DNA of 7,608 nucleotides from an uncultured Kouleothrix sp. GTDB lineage: Bacteria; Chloroflexota; Chloroflexia; Chloroflexales; Roseiflexaceae. Both the position numbers and the translations under genes were made by a program. Below, in pieces: positions 7,469 to 7,608 of this stretch (its first letter is position 1; each line of letters begins with the position of its first letter). The notes under the pieces are model-generated. The model saw nothing but the letters and a program-made list of their open reading frames with translations. It ran no database searches and was not told the DNA's origin. Location of the stretch: the NCBI GenBank assembly GCA_937858455.1, contig CALLYN010001021.1, positions 1 through 7,608 on the forward strand, read 5' to 3'.

Positions 7469-7530
7469 ACGCTTGTAGTTCCTAGCTTCCGCTTCGCGGC
7501 CATGCATGGCTTACGATTTGGTGGGGGTTT

Positions 7531-7550
7531 GGGGACGGCAAAGCCGCCCC
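7531..7550. other. Hairpin upstream of the operon
   Basis: GGGGACGGC (7531-7539) and GCCGCCCC (7543-7550) pair around an AAA loop, with one unpaired A in the left arm. On the plus strand it is followed by GAATTTCTTT, so it could work as a weak terminator for rightward transcription. On the minus strand it would lie in the leader of the operon, about 75 bases before ATG 7455. I see no convincing -35/-10 pair around it. Confidence 0.4.
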
Positions 7551-7561
7551 GAATTTCTTTA

Positions 7562-7576
7562 GAGCCTGTTTGAAAA
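7562..7576. mobile_element. Possible insertion-sequence end
   Basis: GAGCCTGTTTGAAAA resembles terminal inverted repeats that I recall from IS5-type and related elements. No transposase, second end or target duplication is inside the window, so this is only a hint that an element or element remnant may lie at the right edge. Confidence 0.2.
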
Positions 7577-7584
7577 GGGGGTGC

Positions 7585-7605
7585 GCGAGGGGCTATGCCC
7601 CTCGC
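7585..7605. repeat. Perfect 9-bp palindromic hairpin at the window edge
   Basis: GCGAGGGGC (7585-7593) and GCCCCTCGC (7597-7605) are exact inverted repeats around a 3-base loop TAT. No T-run follows within the window on the plus side. On the minus strand the stem is followed by GCACCCCCTTTTC, which contains a short T-run. It may be an intrinsic terminator for a leftward gene beyond 7608, a dispersed intergenic palindrome, or part of the possible IS end next to it. Confidence 0.5.
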
Positions 7606-7608
7606 ACT

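Noticed and set aside
7295..7507. N-terminal extension of the LamG protein by 71 residues to ATG 7507
   Set aside because: The extension is the out-of-frame shadow of the small phage-type gene. A strong AAGGAGG and an ATGA overlap mark ATG 7294 as the start.
1..7608. CRISPR array, tRNA or rRNA genes
   Set aside because: No regularly spaced direct repeats and no tRNA or rRNA-like sequence were seen on either strand.

Overview
The window is GC-rich bacterial DNA. Every gene I can support lies on the minus strand, so the coding order runs from high to low coordinates. From high to low these are: a 54-residue phage-type small protein (7455-7291); a 756-residue LamG/H-type-lectin protein that looks like a tail fibre or adhesin (7294-5024); a 713-residue metallo-beta-lactamase-fold hydrolase of the ComEC C-terminal type with a strongly basic tail (5002-2861); a large beta-rich protein resembling the N-terminal half of DUF6603 proteins (from 2844); and a free-standing GAF-domain protein (541-53). 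The first four are packed like one operon: a 4-bp ATGA overlap, then gaps of 21 and 16 bp, good Shine-Dalgarno sequences before the LamG and hydrolase genes, and no terminator between them. This set recalls accessory loci of filamentous or predatory bacteria such as Chloroflexota (Kouleothrix, Roseiflexus or Herpetosiphon-like). That assignment is from memory of protein style, not from a search, and is only tentative.

Region by region: 7504-7608 is a leader without a gene, holding two hairpins and a sequence that resembles an insertion-sequence end. 7503-2845 holds the three intact genes. 2844 to about 652 encodes about 731 residues of the DUF6603-like protein. That protein then stops making sense, at the point where its relatives, as I recall them, pass into the DUF6603 domain. 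About 110 bases later, in another reading frame, the GAF protein begins. Positions 542-651 are therefore a junction: a genomic deletion or rearrangement, a one-base frameshift, or an assembly chimera. Positions 1-52 hold nothing recognisable.

How the genes may work together is inference. None of the four operon proteins has an evident signal peptide or membrane segment. A carbohydrate-binding tail-fibre-like protein is translationally coupled to a short phage-type protein and followed by a secreted-looking hydrolase whose C-terminus resembles a eukaryotic nuclear localisation signal. One reading is a contact, binding or delivery module, possibly with an effector. No tail tube, sheath, baseplate or secretion gene is visible here, so this remains a hypothesis.
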